A stretch of DNA of 7,257 bases from Pseudaestuariivita sp. Lineage in GTDB: Bacteria > Pseudomonadota > Alphaproteobacteria > Rhodobacterales > Rhodobacteraceae. The position numbers were made by a program, and so were the translations under genes. The stretch covers positions 1 through 7,257 of the forward strand of contig JAHDCH010000131.1 of NCBI GenBank assembly GCA_020629995.1, in the 5' to 3' direction. A model generated the notes under the pieces. That model had not been told where the DNA came from. It worked only from the letters and a program-made list of their open reading frames with translations, and searched no databases. Below, piece after piece: positions 5,986 through 7,257 of the stretch (its first letter is position 1; every line of letters starts with the position of its first letter).

Positions 5986-6411
5986 CTACATCCTCAGGTG
6001 ACGCGCACGCGCGCCACGTTCGATTGCGGCGGCATGCAGCCGGTCAAGAGCCAGTTCGTAGCGGATCTCTTCGAGCAGGCGCAGTTCGGGCTCGCGCAGG
6101 GTGCCGTCGGCGGCCGCCACGTCGCAGGCCAGCGCATAGGCTGTTTCGAACAGGCGTTCGGGCAGGTTTTCCCGCACAAGGCCGAACAGAGCGTCAAGAC
6201 CGTCTTCCTGTTCGAAGAGGTCAAACACGATCTGGGCCGCTTCGCGCATACGGTCGATGTCGTAGTCGACAAAGATCGGCAAGGTGTTGACCGCGGTTTC
6301 GATCTTGACCAGTTCAACGGTACGCAGGTTTTCGTCAGATGCCGAGACGGCGATCATCAGCGCGACAAGGCAATCCTGCGCGCTGAGCAGGGTGGTGGAG
6401 GGAGCCGACAT
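5986..6411 (-). CDS. TerB-like (tellurite-resistance TerB family) protein
   Basis: This is an acidic, all-helical protein of 141 residues with no signal peptide or membrane segment, so it is probably cytosolic. Two similar helical units carry the TerB-type acidic turn: SDENLRTVE (25-33) and ADGTLREPE (101-109). Both have Asp and Glu seven positions apart (D26/E33 and D102/E109), which is the family's metal-binding pattern; the second is the canonical form, while in the first Glu27 replaces Gly. TerB-family proteins were named for tellurite resistance, but most lone copies have no proven role and there is no terC, terD or terZ here. A ribosome site AGGA lies about 9 bases upstream of ATG 6411. 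It is divergent from lysK by 116 bp and ends 5 bp from the P450 stop. I am confident of the family, not of any tellurite function. Confidence 0.8.
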   Translation of the reverse strand: MSAPSTTLLSAQDCLVALMIAVSASDENLRTVELVKIETAVNTLPIFVDYDIDRMREAAQIVFDLFEQEDGLDALFGLVRENLPERLFETAYALACDVAAADGTLREPELRLLEEIRYELALDRLHAAAIERGARARHLRM

Positions 6412-6441
6412 GGGGGTGTGTCCTATGGAGGGGTTCCGTTC

Positions 6442-6470
6442 AATTTATTGACGGCATGCCCCCGCCGCAA
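6442..6470 (-). promoter_or_regulatory. Candidate promoter of the TerB-like gene
   Basis: On the minus strand, TTGCGG (6470-6465) and TAAATT (6447-6442) are separated by 17 bases. The -10-like box matches TATAAT at four of six positions in otherwise GC-rich sequence. Transcription would start about 25 bases before the ATG, leaving room for the AGGA ribosome site. Confidence 0.35.
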
Positions 6471-6476
6471 TAGGTG
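6448..6476 (+). promoter_or_regulatory. Candidate promoter of lysK
   Basis: TTGACG (6448-6453) is a strong -35 match. With a 17-base spacer the -10 position reads TAGGTG (6471-6476), a poor match. The spacer of this promoter overlaps the opposing candidate promoter of the TerB-like gene. The leader would be about 45 bases and contain the hairpin at 6483-6506. Confidence 0.3.
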
Positions 6477-6482
6477 TCGCGC

Positions 6483-6506
6483 GCGCAGGCTGATCACCGC
6501 CTGCGC
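6483..6506 (+). repeat. Perfect 8-bp inverted repeat (hairpin) in the lysK leader
   Basis: GCGCAGGC (6483-6490) and GCCTGCGC (6499-6506) are exact reverse complements around the 8-base loop TGATCACC. It ends 11 bases before the GGAG ribosome site of lysK. It could be an RNA hairpin affecting translation or early termination, or a protein-binding site; there is no T-run after it. Confidence 0.5.
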
Positions 6507-6527
6507 CCCCCGGGTCTGGAGAATGAG

Positions 6528-7257
6528 ATGAGCGAGCTGCGAGAGATTGCGATGGAGGCGAAAGCCTGGCCTTTCGAAGAGGCACGCCGGGTGCTCAAAC
6601 GCTATCAGAAAGCGCCGCCCGAAAAGGGCTATGTGCTGTTCCAGACCGGATATGGGCCGTCAGGGCTGCCGCATATTGGCACGTTTGGCGAGGTGGCGCG
6701 CACAACGATGGTACGCCGTGCCTTTGAGATGCTGAGCGACATCCCGACCCGGCTCATCTGTTTTTCGGACGACATGGATGGCTTCCGCAAGGTGCCGGGC
6801 AACGTGCCCATGCAGGATGAGCTGGCGCAGGATCTGAACCTGCCGCTGACGCAGGTGCGCGACCCCTTTGGCACGCACGAAGGCTTTGCACAGCACAACA
6901 ACGCAATGCTGTGCGAATTTCTGGACAGCTTTGGCTTTGAATACGAGTTCGCCAGCGCAACCGAGTACTACAAGAACGGCACGTTCGACGAGATGCTGAT
7001 GGTCGCTTTGGAGCGGTTCGACAAGATTCAGGAGATCATGCTGCCCACGCTGGGAGAAGCGCGGCGCGAGACCTATTCGTGTTTCCTGCCCATCAGCCCC
7101 AAGACGGGCCATGTTCTGCAGGTGCCGACGCTGGAACGGAACGTCGCAAAAGGCACCATCGTGTACGAAGAGCCGGACGGAGAGCGCGTGGAGATTCCGG
7201 TCACCGGCGGCAACGTCAAGATGCAGTGGAAGCCCGATTGGGCCATGCGCTGGGCCG
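6528..7257 (+). CDS. lysK: Lysine--tRNA ligase, class I, N-terminal part
   Basis: The first 243 residues are present and the gene runs off the window; complete alphaproteobacterial proteins have a little over 500 residues. It charges tRNA-Lys with lysine in the cytosol. This is the class I (archaeal/alphaproteobacterial) enzyme, not the class II LysS of E. coli. Marks are WPFEEA (14-19), [19 protein letters not shown] from residue 42, with the ATP-binding HIGH motif as H49-I50-G51-T52, the SDDMDG segment, PFGTHEGF, a conserved HNNAML, the TYS-FLPI stretch and VTGG-VK-QWKPDW near the window end. The KMSKS motif lies beyond the window. The start at 6528 has GGAG 6 bases upstream and the usual MSELR-type beginning. 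The gene is monocistronic on its 5' side and divergent from the TerB-like gene. The symbol lysK is used for class I forms; some databases write lysS. Confidence 0.95.
   Translation, partial: MSELREIAMEAKAWPFEEARRVLKRYQKAPPEKGYVLFQTGYGPSGLPHIGTFGEVARTTMVRRAFEMLSDIPTRLICFSDDMDGFRKVPGNVPMQDELAQDLNLPLTQVRDPFGTHEGFAQHNNAMLCEFLDSFGFEYEFASATEYYKNGTFDEMLMVALERFDKIQEIMLPTLGEARRETYSCFLPISPKTGHVLQVPTLERNVAKGTIVYEEPDGERVEIPVTGGNVKMQWKPDWAMRWA

Noticed and set aside
5978..5988. Small inverted repeat TAGG-TCG-CCTA joining the two convergent TAG stops of the P450 and TerB-like genes
   Set aside because: A 4-bp stem with a 3-base loop is too short to call a terminator; the symmetry comes largely from two TAG stops facing each other.
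6523..6531. A two-codon open frame ATG-AGA-TGA overlapping the lysK start
   Set aside because: AUG-AGA minigenes can affect translation, but here the ATG is only one base after the GGAG site, too close for normal initiation. It is probably chance.
1..7257. A defence system, mobile element, CRISPR array or new gene cluster
   Set aside because: No transposase, integrase, phage gene, direct-repeat array, tRNA or sharp composition change was seen. The genes are common families without a shared pathway.

Overview
The window is GC-rich (roughly 60-65% by eye) chromosomal DNA from an alphaproteobacterium. The Rhodobacteraceae/Roseobacter group is the most likely source. This rests on a class I lysyl-tRNA synthetase, high-GC codon use and the recognisable style of NadD, DacB and TerB. 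The family assignment is inference; no marker gene proves it. There is no rRNA, tRNA, insertion sequence, phage gene or CRISPR array, and it reads as ordinary core-genome sequence.

Layout, left to right: the 3' part of an aldo/keto reductase of the YghZ/Kv-beta type (+); a secreted protein with two LprI-type (DUF1311) modules (-); nicotinate-nucleotide adenylyltransferase nadD (+); a ten-helix EamA/DMT transporter (-); a Tat-type-signal D-Ala-D-Ala carboxypeptidase dacB (+); a small exported L,D-transpeptidase (-); a soluble class I cytochrome P450 (+); a TerB-like protein (-); and the 5' part of class I lysyl-tRNA synthetase (+). All nine genes strictly alternate in strand, so there is no operon here. 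The four divergent gaps are all 113-126 bp, while the four convergent junctions are very tight (12 bp, a 42-bp overlap, 43 bp, 5 bp). No gene-free stretch exceeds 130 bases.

Three genes concern the cell envelope. DacB trims or cuts D,D-linked peptides, which can yield the tetrapeptides that L,D-transpeptidases use as donors, and LprI-type proteins include a lysozyme inhibitor. The others serve NAD synthesis (nadD), translation (lysK), carbonyl reduction, export of small molecules and an unknown oxidation (P450).

I do not see a new multi-gene system. The best leads are regulatory or at residue level: a perfect 8-bp-arm inverted repeat that contains the P450 ribosome binding site and abuts its start codon; an 8-bp hairpin in the lysK leader; a nadD/transporter 3' overlap in which the codon for a conserved NadD serine is also the transporter's stop; an internal duplication in the LprI-type protein; and altered motif residues in the P450 I-helix and the L,D-transpeptidase active site.
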